From contig JAZKAT010000006.1 in NCBI GenBank assembly GCA_040389045.1, positions 76,121 to 140,120 of the forward strand: a DNA stretch of 64,000 nucleotides, given 5' to 3'. The notes beneath the pieces are model-generated. The model was not told where the DNA came from. It saw only the letters and a list, made by a program, of their open reading frames with translations, and made no database searches. Of the stretch, positions 54,566-63,829 are shown one piece after another. The position numbers and the translations under genes were made by a program. This stretch comes from UBA5158 sp040389045 (lineage in GTDB: Bacteria; Pseudomonadota; Gammaproteobacteria; DSM-16500). Each line of letters begins with the position of its first letter. Within the stretch, counting starts at the first letter, position 1.

Positions 54566-54598
54566 CTGTTGGGCTTCGCTGCGCTCAGCCCAACCTAC
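54566..54598. repeat. right 33-bp inverted repeat of the rne–ycaR island
   Basis: Partner of 54286–54318 in opposite orientation, with one mismatch in 33 bp. Two bases separate it from palindromic repeat copy D. Confidence 0.75.
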
Positions 54599-54600
54599 TT

Positions 54601-54681
54601 CTGTCATTCCCGCGCAGGCGGGAATCCATTTAGAGAGAGTCACGTACCATGAATAGATTCCCGCCTGCGCGGGAATGACAG
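54601..54681. repeat. palindromic MITE-like repeat, variant copy D
   Basis: 81 bp with the same 30-bp terminal arms as copies A–C (ATTCCCGCGCAGGCGGGAAT), but a different, shorter core without the GCAGCTTCTGCAG segment. It ends 6 bases from the ycaR stop and could serve as its terminator. Confidence 0.8.
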
Positions 54682-54687
54682 ATGGGG

Positions 54688-54867
54688 TTACGTAAGTTCC
54701 TCAACGCTTAATCTGCGCGCTCTTGATTCCAGCATGACGGGAATGCTATCCATTATTGGATACGCCAGGCGGTCGAATTTGCAAATTAATTCCTGGTTTG
54801 ATTTGTCATATAACAATTCACCTTTACAAATCGGGCATGCTAAGATGCCCAGTAAATTTTTATCCAT
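54688..54867 (-). CDS. ycaR: YcaR/Trm112-like zinc-ribbon protein (UPF0434)
   Basis: A 59-residue protein beginning MDKNLLGILACPICKGELLY. The CPIC pair at 11–14 and the later Cys29 (LICKFDRLAYPI) plus DSIPVML match YcaR/Trm112 proteins, small partners or activators of methyltransferases in other organisms. Only one Cys is seen in the second half. AAGGT lies upstream at a suitable distance. The start is 18 bases from the divergent UDG-like gene. In E. coli ycaR lies beside kdsB; no such neighbour here. Confidence 0.88.
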   Translation of the reverse strand: MDKNLLGILACPICKGELLYDKSNQELICKFDRLAYPIMDSIPVMLESRARRLSVEELT

Positions 54868-54885
54868 GTTATTGGTTACCTTTGT

Positions 54886-55644
54886 ATGTTAACTCACACT
54901 AATGAGAAGCTTGCCGCCGCTTTAACCGAATTTGATTTGACACCCGCTCATGTGTCTTGGCATAACTGCTTGCAACAAGCGCTTGCCACTCTCGATAAAA
55001 ATTATTTAAACACTCTGGCAAACACTACTGACTGGTTGCCTGGTCGCTATAATATCTTTAATGCATTTTCCTTACCAGTCACTGAAGTCCATTACGTCTT
55101 GTTCGGCGAATCACCCTACCCGCGCGCGGCTTCCGCCAATGGCTATGCTTTCTGGGACGCGGCAGTTACGGATTTGTGGTCGACCACCGGCTTAAGTAAG
55201 CCAGTCAACCGCGCCACTTCCTTACGCAATATCCTTAAAATGCTCTTGCTGGCGGAAAATAAACTGTCGCCAGAACATATGACGCAACCGGATATCGCGC
55301 AGTTAGACAAGCAGGACCTTATCCAAACCAACCAGCAATTATTCGGTAATTTGTTAAAACATGGCTTTTTGTTATTAAATGCCACGCCAGTACTGCGGAT
55401 TGGGCAAGTTCGTCAGGATGCACGGGCCTGGCAGCCGTTTTTAGCAGTTATTTTGCAGTATTTAATTGATAACAACCCTAAGGTGGAGTTTATCTTGTTT
55501 GGTAATATCGCCAATGAAATTGATTCAATTTTGCCCGCGTCTGATCATAAAAAACTCTATGCAGAACATCCCTACAATATCTCGTTTATAAAAAATCCGC
55601 TGGTTTTGGACTTTTTTAGACCGCTTCATCTACTGAAACGGTAA
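54886..55644 (+). CDS. divergent uracil-DNA glycosylase-like protein lacking the catalytic Asp
   Basis: 252 residues aligning by eye with family-1 UDG. GESPYPRAASANGYAFWDA (74–92) stands where Ung has GQDPYHGPGQAHGLAFSV. LLLNATPVLRIGQ matches LLLNTVLTVRAGQ, VEFILFGNIANEI matches the VVFMLWG strand, and AEHPYNISF (His228) matches the HPSP motif. The water-activating Asp is replaced by Ser76, and the following His by Pro79. The fold may thus be kept for binding rather than cleavage, or activity may be altered. No clear Shine-Dalgarno sequence precedes the ATG. Divergent from ycaR with 18 bases between starts. Confidence 0.65.
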   Translation: MLTHTNEKLAAALTEFDLTPAHVSWHNCLQQALATLDKNYLNTLANTTDWLPGRYNIFNAFSLPVTEVHYVLFGESPYPRAASANGYAFWDAAVTDLWSTTGLSKPVNRATSLRNILKMLLLAENKLSPEHMTQPDIAQLDKQDLIQTNQQLFGNLLKHGFLLLNATPVLRIGQVRQDARAWQPFLAVILQYLIDNNPKVEFILFGNIANEIDSILPASDHKKLYAEHPYNISFIKNPLVLDFFRPLHLLKR

Positions 55645-55734
55645 AATCTTAATAAATCTGTCAATAATATTTGCAATTTCAGCCAGTTAACGATAACTTA
55701 TACTCATACTTCTCGTGTTTAAAGGAAAGTGTTG

Positions 55735-56406
55735 ATGCGCATACTCTTAGTCGAAGATGATGAACTTTTAGGCGATGGTTTACGCAACGGCCTAATCCAA
55801 TATGGTTATGCGGTAGACTGGCTTAAAGACGGACAATCCGCTGATCAAGCCCTTAAAACAGAAACCTTCGACCTTATCGTCCTTGATATTGGTTTGCCTA
55901 AATTATCCGGTATTTCCGTGTTACAAAATCTGCGTTCTCGTGGTTTAACCATGCCAGTGTTGATACTCACGGCGCGGGAATCTATTGAAGACCGCGTCAA
56001 AGGCTTGGATAGCGGCGCCGATGATTACCTGACCAAACCATTTGATCTTGATGAATTGTGCGCGCGCTTACGCGCTTTGCAACGCCGCTTTTCCTCCCGC
56101 GCCGAACCCGTATTACAACACGAAAATATTTCTCTCGACCCCGCGTCACATACCGTCACGCTCAACGGCGAAACGATCAATGTCTCGCGCCGCGAATTCG
56201 CGTTGTTACACAAATTATTGGAAAACGCTGGTCGTGTACTCTCACGCGAACATTTGACGCAATCACTTTATGGATGGGGTGAAGATGTCGATAGTAACGC
56301 ACTGGAAGTTCATATCCACAATCTGCGAAAAAAATTCGGTCAAACTTTTATTCGCACCATTCGTGGTATCGGCTACATGATTGATAAAAGTAAAGAAGAA
56401 AAATGA
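55735..56406 (+). CDS. OmpR-family response regulator (QseB/PmrA type)
   Basis: A 223-residue regulator: receiver domain with EDDELL (8–13), phosphoacceptor Asp in IVLDIGLP and Lys in YLTKPFD, then a winged-helix DNA-binding domain (SRREFALLHKLLENAGRVLSRE, NALEVHIHNLRKKFG). The frame starts with GTG TTG ATG; AGGAAA selects the ATG at 55735. The stop overlaps the kinase start (ATGA). QseB and PmrA are close relatives and cannot be told apart here. In Legionella and Coxiella the PmrA member controls Dot/Icm genes. Confidence 0.9.
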   Translation: MRILLVEDDELLGDGLRNGLIQYGYAVDWLKDGQSADQALKTETFDLIVLDIGLPKLSGISVLQNLRSRGLTMPVLILTARESIEDRVKGLDSGADDYLTKPFDLDELCARLRALQRRFSSRAEPVLQHENISLDPASHTVTLNGETINVSRREFALLHKLLENAGRVLSREHLTQSLYGWGEDVDSNALEVHIHNLRKKFGQTFIRTIRGIGYMIDKSKEEK

Positions 56407-57764
56407 TTCGCTCAATACGGCATTTTTTATTATTCAGCTTGCTTATCAGCATCACGCTGGCCTCTTCTATTACTGCGATTGGTAACTACATCATTGACAA
56501 ACAAGTCACGCAAAATTATCTTGACGCGCAACTCTTAAAAATTTTTTCCTTCATTGAAATTTTGCATGATGCTTCTAAAACCGATAAGAGCATACGCCAG
56601 GAAATTTCCAACGTTTTTGATCATACCCATTCGTTTTCGGCCAATACTTTATTTTTTCAAGTGTGGAGTAACAATGGAATTTTACAATTAGATTCTTCGA
56701 ATAATACTTCCGAATCGCTGGCTGACGCGCAAGAAGGTTTTAGCGACCGGGAAATCGAAAACCATAACTGGCGCGTATACGCACATAAAGACGCGCATAC
56801 TGGCGCAAAAGTGATTGTTGCTGAATTATATGATATACGCAATAAACTGGCTGATGACATCACCGGCAGTAATGCGCGTATTTTGTTAGTGACTTATCCT
56901 TTGTTTGGTATTTTAGTTTGGGTCATCATCGGTTTGGCATTGCGGTCTATCACCCGCGTGACCAATGAAATTTCCAATCGAGCATCCACTTATCTCGAAC
57001 CTGTAGATGCAAATAATATTCCTATTGAAATTAAACCACTGGTAATTGAACTTAATCAATTATTTATCCGCTTGAAATTAGCCTTCGAACGTAACAAACG
57101 TTTCGCAGCGGACGCGGCGCATGAATTACGCACGCCATTGGCTGCGTTAAAAACTCAAGCCCAGGTCGCCTTGAAAGCGGACAAGCAGGAAGACCGCAGT
57201 AAAGCGTTAATCAAAGTATTGCAAGGTGTAGACCGCAGTTCGCACATGGTGGCCCAGCTGCTGACGTTAAGCCGCTTAGGCCAGGAGGAAGGGTTAAGTG
57301 ACACCAGGCCCGTGGATCTGCATAAATTAGCTTCGGAAGTGCTGGCATATCTTGTGCCTATCGCGCTGGAAAAAAATATTGAATTAGAATTAGCGCCGCC
57401 GCCACATTCTCCTGTCATGTATGGTAATGAAATTATTTTAAGTGTATTGATACGTAATATTGTCGATAACGCGATTCGTTACACGCCTATGGGTGGCGAA
57501 GTCCAAGTGCGCATTTTTAATGATTCGCAAAAAATCATTTTACGCGTCACGGATAGCGGCCCAGGTATTCCACCCGAATTGCGTGAACGGGTGTTTGAAC
57601 GTTTTTTCCGTATCCTGGGTACTACCGCGTCGGGTAGTGGTCTGGGACTGGCGATTGTGCATCAAATCACGCAATTACATCATGGCCAAATTTCACTTGG
57701 CGTACCGGAAAATGGAATTGGCTTGCAATTTGATGTGGTATTCCCTACATTTAATGGAATTTAA
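56403..57764 (+). CDS. QseC/PmrB-type sensor histidine kinase
   Basis: 453 residues. TM1 about 8–28, a periplasmic two-component-sensor N-terminal domain of about 130 residues, TM2 about 160–180, a HAMP-like linker, the phosphoacceptor FAADAAHELRTPLAALK (His near 243) and an HATPase domain with NIVDNAIRYTP, DSGPGIPP and GSGLGLAIV. ATGA overlap with the regulator gene indicates coupled synthesis. The signal (iron, pH, cations or others) is not evident. Confidence 0.92.
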   Translation: MIRSIRHFLLFSLLISITLASSITAIGNYIIDKQVTQNYLDAQLLKIFSFIEILHDASKTDKSIRQEISNVFDHTHSFSANTLFFQVWSNNGILQLDSSNNTSESLADAQEGFSDREIENHNWRVYAHKDAHTGAKVIVAELYDIRNKLADDITGSNARILLVTYPLFGILVWVIIGLALRSITRVTNEISNRASTYLEPVDANNIPIEIKPLVIELNQLFIRLKLAFERNKRFAADAAHELRTPLAALKTQAQVALKADKQEDRSKALIKVLQGVDRSSHMVAQLLTLSRLGQEEGLSDTRPVDLHKLASEVLAYLVPIALEKNIELELAPPPHSPVMYGNEIILSVLIRNIVDNAIRYTPMGGEVQVRIFNDSQKIILRVTDSGPGIPPELRERVFERFFRILGTTASGSGLGLAIVHQITQLHHGQISLGVPENGIGLQFDVVFPTFNGI

Positions 57765-57787
57765 ATCGTTACCTCATCATCCTCACT

Positions 57788-60415
57788 ATGTTAGATCTAT
57801 TTGAGTACATTACATCTGACACACCCATTCTCACGCCAAATCGGCGGCTCGCTGCGGTTTTTATAAAAAAATATAATGCCTGGCAAATGCAAGCCGGTAA
57901 AACGAGCTGGGTGAGTCTGGATATTTTGCCTATGACCAGCTGGGTGAAACGACTCTGGCTGGATGTTACTTTGCAAACGTTTACGCCCGCACCCGTGTTA
58001 CTGAGCCCGGAAGCCGAGCAAATTATCTGGGAAACTATTTTACGGCAGTGGCCAGACAATAAAAATTTATTACAAATTACTCGCACGGCTGAACTGGCGC
58101 GCGCGGCCTGGGGAATACTCAAGCAGTGGCAAGTGGATTTTAACAATCCGGAATTACTCACTACGGAAGATGGCAATGTGTTTCAACACTGGGCGGCGGA
58201 ATTTACAAAAATTTGTCGCGAACATAATTATCTGGATACCAATAGCATTGCTGAAAGCGTCACCGCTAACATAATCAACGGTATTTGTGTTCCACCTAAA
58301 CATATTATACTCGCGGGTTTCACTGAAATAATTCCCACGCATCAAGCCTTACTGCGCGCCTGTGAACAGAGTCAAACCCAAATTACGGTGCATAAGCCAG
58401 AACGTCCCAGCAACACGGTGCGACGTATTAGTCTGGCGGATGAAGACACGGAAATTTACAGCATGGCGCGTTGGGCGAAAAATCTTTATGAACAAAATGC
58501 GCATGCCATGATTGGTTGTGTAGTGCCTAATCTGGAAAATCTGCGCTCCCGGGTGATTGAAATATTCTCTGAAGTTTTCGCGGCCAATCATCAATATGTG
58601 TTAGACCCAACCTTATTACCATTTAATATTTCTGCCGGCAAAAGTCTGGCACTTTATCCGCTAATTCACCTGGCGTTGCAATTATTAAAATTTCCTAAAA
58701 AAAATATTCCTATCGATATTATCAACAATGTAGTGTGTTCACCCTTTATTGGCGGCGCTGATAGTGAACAATTTGCCCGCGCCAAATTAATCACTAAATT
58801 ACAGGAAGACAATGTAGTCAGTATGTCGCTGGCGGAACTCATCAACAGTGATCGCCTGCAGTCATGCCCATTATTACGCGCGCGTTTGCAAACGATTGCT
58901 AAAACAACTATTCAGCAAAATAAACAATTAGTAAGCCATTGGGTCAACCATTTCATGGAGCGCCTCAATGATTTTGGCTGGCCGGGCGAGCGTAATTTAA
59001 ATAGTCCGGAATATCAGACGGGTGAAACCTGGCTAAAGTTACTAGCGGGTTTCACTCAGTTTGAAAACTTGTTAGGCGCGGTCAGTTATACGGATGCCTT
59101 GCACTTCTTAGTATATTTAACTACCGCGCAAATTTATCAACCCGAAAGTCCGGAAACCACCGTGCAGATTTTAGGGGCGTTAGAAGCGGCGGAAATTCCC
59201 TTTGATCATCTATGGGTGATGGGGCTGGATGATTCTAATTGGCCACAAGCGCCACGGCCTAATCCATTTATCCCACAAAAGCTGCAACGTCTATTGAATA
59301 TGCCGCATGCCACCGCGGAACGTGAATTAACTTTCACTCAACAATTAACGATGCAATTACGTCAAAGCGCGAGTAATGTTATCTTCAGTCACGCCAATTT
59401 GCTGGAAGATTTACCGTTGCGGCCCAGTCCTATCATCATGGATATTCCAGAAATTGCGGTGACTGAGTTAGAATTAGCGGCGTTTACGCCCGCCGCGTTA
59501 CAGGTTTTCGCCGCACGCGCTGTGGAAAAAATTCAAGATGAAACCGCGCCGCCAATTGCGGTAGATGAAAAACCGAAAGGCGGCAGCAGTATTTTCAAAA
59601 ACCAATCATTGTGTCCGTTTAAAGCTTTTGCCGAATCACGCTTGCGGGCGCAAAAGCTGGAACAAGTCACTCTTGGTTTGCGTCCCAATCAGCGCGGCAA
59701 TATTTTACATAAAGCGATGGAATTGATTTGGTCTGAATTAAAAGATCAACCTGCTTTACTCACTACGCCTGAAGCTGAGTTAGAAAATCTGGTGCAACGC
59801 TCAGTGGATTTGGCGATTGAAGAAAAGGCCGCCAGCAAAAGTGTTAGTAACAAATATTATTTAAAATTAGAAGCCGCGCGCTTGCAAAAAATTATTGGTG
59901 AATGGCTATTGCTTGAGAAAGCACGTCCTTATTTTAAAATAAAATCACTGGAAGAAAAACGCAGCACTACCTTTTGCAATATACCCATTAATGTAATTGC
60001 CGACCGTATTGATGAATTAGCGGATGGCGAACAAATTATTATTGACTATAAATCCGGTAAAAATCTGTCATCCGCCAATTGGTTTGGCGAACGCCCAGAA
60101 GAACCGCAGTTACCACTTTATTGTGTGCTTGAACCTGAACATACCGCTGGCATTGTTTTTGCGCGTGTGTCACCGATGAAAATGAGCTGGGAAGGGGTAA
60201 GCGCTGTGCCACTTGATATCAATGGCGTTAAAGCAATTGAGGAAAAAGGCATTACCTGGTCACAACAAATTACTGAGTGGCAACAAACGCTGGGACAATT
60301 AGCCGCGGATTTTTTTAATGGCAAAGCCAGTGTAGATCCCAAAGAGGGTGAGCAAACTTGCCAATACTGCCATTTACAATCTCTATGCCGTGTCAATGAA
60401 GTGAGCGTTATATGA
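57788..60415 (+). CDS. AddB-like PD-(D/E)XK nuclease (inactive-helicase fold)
   Basis: 875 residues with a helicase-like N-terminal region without Walker A, and a C-terminal nuclease domain. The nuclease motif is GEQIIIDYKSGK (D-x-K). A cysteine in SLCPFKAFAESRLRA and the C-terminal CQYCHLQSLC give the C...CX2CX5C pattern of the AddB [4Fe-4S] cluster. It fits the proteobacterial "probable DNA repair protein" family (TIGR03623 as I recall). The stop overlaps the helicase gene by 4 bases (ATGA), so the two probably form an AddAB-like recombination nuclease. Confidence 0.85.
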   Translation: MLDLFEYITSDTPILTPNRRLAAVFIKKYNAWQMQAGKTSWVSLDILPMTSWVKRLWLDVTLQTFTPAPVLLSPEAEQIIWETILRQWPDNKNLLQITRTAELARAAWGILKQWQVDFNNPELLTTEDGNVFQHWAAEFTKICREHNYLDTNSIAESVTANIINGICVPPKHIILAGFTEIIPTHQALLRACEQSQTQITVHKPERPSNTVRRISLADEDTEIYSMARWAKNLYEQNAHAMIGCVVPNLENLRSRVIEIFSEVFAANHQYVLDPTLLPFNISAGKSLALYPLIHLALQLLKFPKKNIPIDIINNVVCSPFIGGADSEQFARAKLITKLQEDNVVSMSLAELINSDRLQSCPLLRARLQTIAKTTIQQNKQLVSHWVNHFMERLNDFGWPGERNLNSPEYQTGETWLKLLAGFTQFENLLGAVSYTDALHFLVYLTTAQIYQPESPETTVQILGALEAAEIPFDHLWVMGLDDSNWPQAPRPNPFIPQKLQRLLNMPHATAERELTFTQQLTMQLRQSASNVIFSHANLLEDLPLRPSPIIMDIPEIAVTELELAAFTPAALQVFAARAVEKIQDETAPPIAVDEKPKGGSSIFKNQSLCPFKAFAESRLRAQKLEQVTLGLRPNQRGNILHKAMELIWSELKDQPALLTTPEAELENLVQRSVDLAIEEKAASKSVSNKYYLKLEAARLQKIIGEWLLLEKARPYFKIKSLEEKRSTTFCNIPINVIADRIDELADGEQIIIDYKSGKNLSSANWFGERPEEPQLPLYCVLEPEHTAGIVFARVSPMKMSWEGVSAVPLDINGVKAIEEKGITWSQQITEWQQTLGQLAADFFNGKASVDPKEGEQTCQYCHLQSLCRVNEVSVI

Positions 60416-63400
60416 TAATTACTTCAGCTAATCCTATTCAAGATGAACAACAACGTCAGCAAGCGCTGGATATCAGCCAATCTTTTATTGTGCAAGCACC
60501 GGCGGGTTCAGGCAAAACCGAATTACTCACCCAGCGTTTTTTGATGTTATTAACTCAGGTCAATGCTCCGGAAGAAATTCTCGCCATTACTTTTACTAAA
60601 AAAGCCGCCGCCGAAATGCGGGCACGTATCATTAAAACTTTACAGCAAGCTGCCACACAACCCGAACCGGAAACAGCACATGCCAAAAAAACCTGGCGTA
60701 TCGCCCGTCAAGCTTTGCAGCAAAGTTCGCAACTACAGTGGGATTTACTCGACAATCCTAGCCGCTTGCGCATTCAAACCATAGATTCCTTCAATGCCAG
60801 TCTGGTAAAACGCTTACCTATACTTTCGCAATTTGGCGCATCCCCCGATATCACCGATGACGCCTTGCCATTATATAGAGAAGCGATACAAGAATTTCCG
60901 GCACATTTAGAAAATGCCGGTGATTGGTCAGAGCCTATCGCGCAATTATTGCTGCATTGTGATAACAACATTAATAATCTTGAAGAATTATTAATAGAAA
61001 TGCTAGGCAAACGTGATCAATGGCTTGGTTATATAGCCGCCGCGCGCACCATAGACAACCTTCGCGAGCGCTTGGAAGCTGATTTACAAGCGGTGGTCAG
61101 TGACATTCTTGCCAAATTAAACCGCGCCCTGCCGCCGCAACCGGCCGATGAATTATTTCAAATCGCTAAATTTGCCGGTAGTGTGTTAAGGGATAACGAC
61201 GCTGATTCACCGTTAATTAATTTTGCTGAGCTGGATGGCTTACCCTCGACTACTGTGGATAACCTACCTCTGTGGTTAGCAATAAAAGAATTATTGCTCA
61301 CCAAGGAACGTAACTGGCGTAAAAGTTTTACTAAAAATGATGGGTTTCCCGCGCCTAGCGGCGCTAAAGGCGCACAAAAAATTCTTTACACTGAAATGAA
61401 AAAACGCATTGCTGAATTAATCAGTGTCTTTAATGAAGATTCACAATTATTGTCGGCGTTACATGAATTGCATTACGCCCCTGCCCCTGAGTATTCCGCG
61501 GCACAGTGGCAGGTATTGATAGCCTTACATCATATTTTGTTATTGGCGATAGCTGAATTGTATGTAGCTTTCCAAAACCACGGCCAGATTGATTATATTC
61601 AAAATGCTTTGGGAGCACTCAATGCATTAGGCCATGAAGATTCACCCACGGATTTGGCGCTGGCGCTGGATTATCAAATTAAACATATCTTGATAGATGA
61701 ATTTCAAGATACTTCCAGCAGTCAATTTCAATTATTAAAGTTTTTGACCGCGGGCTGGCAAACTGGTGATGGCCGCACGTTATTTATTGTTGGCGACCCT
61801 ATGCAATCTATTTACCGTTTTCGGGAAGCGGATGTGGGATTATTCATACGCGCGCGCAAAGAAGGTTTAGGACATTTAAAATTAATTCCCCTCACGCTGT
61901 CAGTCAATTTTCGTTCTACCCCGCAAATTGTCGCCTGGGTCAATCATAGTTTTCAAAAAATCCTGCCGCTGTATGATGATATTTCAACGGGTGCGGTGAG
62001 TTACAATCCTAGTATTGCGAATGATACTAGTCTACTTGCCGGTTCTGGCGTTAAAATTCATGTAATTAATAATCAGCAACAAAGCCAGCAAGCTCGCGAT
62101 ATTGTCGAACTTATTCAAGAAAAACGTCACACCGAGCCGCATGGTAAAATTGCTATCTTAGTGCGTGCACGCGCGCATTTGAAGGATATTATTCCAGCCT
62201 TAAAATCCGCTAGACTTAGCTATCGTGCTATTAAAATTGATCCGCTGAATACGCGACAAGTCATTCAAGATTTAATGGCGTTAACGCGGGCGCTGGTTAA
62301 TCCAGCAGATAAAGTAGCGTGGCTTGCCATACTAAGAGCGCCGTGGTGTGGTTTGAGTCTGGCGGATTTATTAGCGTTAACTAGCGAAGCCGCCATCTAT
62401 CAAACTATCAATCATACTGAATGCTTGCAGAAATTATCACCGGAAGGTCAGCAACGTCTGGCTAGAGTGCGCACCGTACTCACCGAGAAACTGGCGGAAC
62501 GTCAACGATTAAGTCTGGCGATGTGGGTGAAAAGTACTTGGCTAATGCTGGGTGGTCCTGCTTGCCTGGAACAAGATGCGGATTTGGATGATGTAACCAC
62601 TTACTTTGCGTTGCTGGAAAAATTGGACCGCGGTGGCAATTTGACTAATCTGGACCAGCTTGATTACGCCGTCAGTAAATTGTATGCAGCGCCTAGCAGT
62701 CATGCCGATGATACATTGCAAATCATGACTATACATAATGCCAAAGGCTTGGAATTTGATACGGTTATCTTGCCTTACTTAGAAAAAAAATCTCCGCCAG
62801 ATAATAAACAATTATTATTATTTATGGAAACTGTCCGCGAACAATCAACGAACGCACTTATTCTCGCGCCGCTACCGGCGTTGGGCAAAGATGACGATAA
62901 AATTTATGGCTATGTCAAAAATCAGCATAAAACCAAAATGGAACATGAAATCGGCAGACTGCTTTATGTCGCCGCGACCCGGGCAAAACAGCATTTGCAT
63001 TTATTTCTCACAATCAATCCTGATCGCAATATTGAAACGACCAGCCTGCTTCATAAATTACAGCCGGCTATTGCCGCTGAACTTGAAAATTTCGCGGCGG
63101 CGCCTGCTTTGGCAACAATTAATGAAATGGCACCGGTACTGCCCCGTTTTATTCAACGTCTAGTAAACACTTGGCAAAATCCATTGCAGGAAATAAGTAT
63201 AAAAAAAGTGATGGAACACCAAACCTTATCCACCTTGCGGGTTAACCGTGATTTAGCGCGGCAAACCGGTACTGTAGTGCACCTTGTTTTACAACAGATT
63301 AGCCGCCTGGGCATACCCTGGTGGCGACAACACGATTTGAGCCAGCAGGCCTGCTATCTCAAAAACCAATTATTGCAGGTGGGTGTGGCGGAGCATGAGT

Positions 63401-63771
63401 TGACGAGTGCCTCAGGCAACGCCCAGCAAGCCATCCACAATGCCCTGGGCGATGCGCGGGGACTATGGATATTACAATCCTCCCAGGAGGCCCAAACCGA
63501 ATTTGCCGTGACTGCCGTCATTGATGGGAATCCTCAACAGTTAAAAATCGACAAAACTTTTGTGGACGCAGGCCAGCGCTGGATTATCGATTATAAAACT
63601 ACCCCTTTTTCCGGTGGTGAGATAGAAATTTTTCTGCGGTCAGAACAGCAAAAACATATCGAACAAATGCGGCATTATTTCCAAGCCATGCGCGCCCTGG
63701 ATGAAAAACCAATACATTTAGGGCTTTATTTCCCTATGATTCCCGCCTGGAAAGAGTGGACTTTTCACTGA
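60412..63771 (+). CDS. AddA-like UvrD/REP helicase–nuclease
   Basis: 1119-residue SF1 helicase. Walker A APAGSGKTE at 30–38, motif Ia AITFTKKAAAEMRARI, Walker B HILIDEFQDTSSSQF, motif III VGDPMQSIYRFREADVG, motif V/VI IMTIHNAKGLEFDTV and LLYVAATRAKQHL. The C-terminal ~150 residues hold a RecB-type nuclease segment (FVDAGQRWIIDYKTTPF). Partner of the AddB-like gene just upstream. The pair would process double-strand ends for recombination, possibly in place of RecBCD; recBCD may still exist outside the window. Confidence 0.88.
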   Translation: MIITSANPIQDEQQRQQALDISQSFIVQAPAGSGKTELLTQRFLMLLTQVNAPEEILAITFTKKAAAEMRARIIKTLQQAATQPEPETAHAKKTWRIARQALQQSSQLQWDLLDNPSRLRIQTIDSFNASLVKRLPILSQFGASPDITDDALPLYREAIQEFPAHLENAGDWSEPIAQLLLHCDNNINNLEELLIEMLGKRDQWLGYIAAARTIDNLRERLEADLQAVVSDILAKLNRALPPQPADELFQIAKFAGSVLRDNDADSPLINFAELDGLPSTTVDNLPLWLAIKELLLTKERNWRKSFTKNDGFPAPSGAKGAQKILYTEMKKRIAELISVFNEDSQLLSALHELHYAPAPEYSAAQWQVLIALHHILLLAIAELYVAFQNHGQIDYIQNALGALNALGHEDSPTDLALALDYQIKHILIDEFQDTSSSQFQLLKFLTAGWQTGDGRTLFIVGDPMQSIYRFREADVGLFIRARKEGLGHLKLIPLTLSVNFRSTPQIVAWVNHSFQKILPLYDDISTGAVSYNPSIANDTSLLAGSGVKIHVINNQQQSQQARDIVELIQEKRHTEPHGKIAILVRARAHLKDIIPALKSARLSYRAIKIDPLNTRQVIQDLMALTRALVNPADKVAWLAILRAPWCGLSLADLLALTSEAAIYQTINHTECLQKLSPEGQQRLARVRTVLTEKLAERQRLSLAMWVKSTWLMLGGPACLEQDADLDDVTTYFALLEKLDRGGNLTNLDQLDYAVSKLYAAPSSHADDTLQIMTIHNAKGLEFDTVILPYLEKKSPPDNKQLLLFMETVREQSTNALILAPLPALGKDDDKIYGYVKNQHKTKMEHEIGRLLYVAATRAKQHLHLFLTINPDRNIETTSLLHKLQPAIAAELENFAAAPALATINEMAPVLPRFIQRLVNTWQNPLQEISIKKVMEHQTLSTLRVNRDLARQTGTVVHLVLQQISRLGIPWWRQHDLSQQACYLKNQLLQVGVAEHELTSASGNAQQAIHNALGDARGLWILQSSQEAQTEFAVTAVIDGNPQQLKIDKTFVDAGQRWIIDYKTTPFSGGEIEIFLRSEQQKHIEQMRHYFQAMRALDEKPIHLGLYFPMIPAWKEWTFH

Positions 63772-63829
63772 TATTTAAGCTGTTTTGTCAACATTTGGCA
63801 AAAAAATATTAGGGTGGAATTATCGCCAG

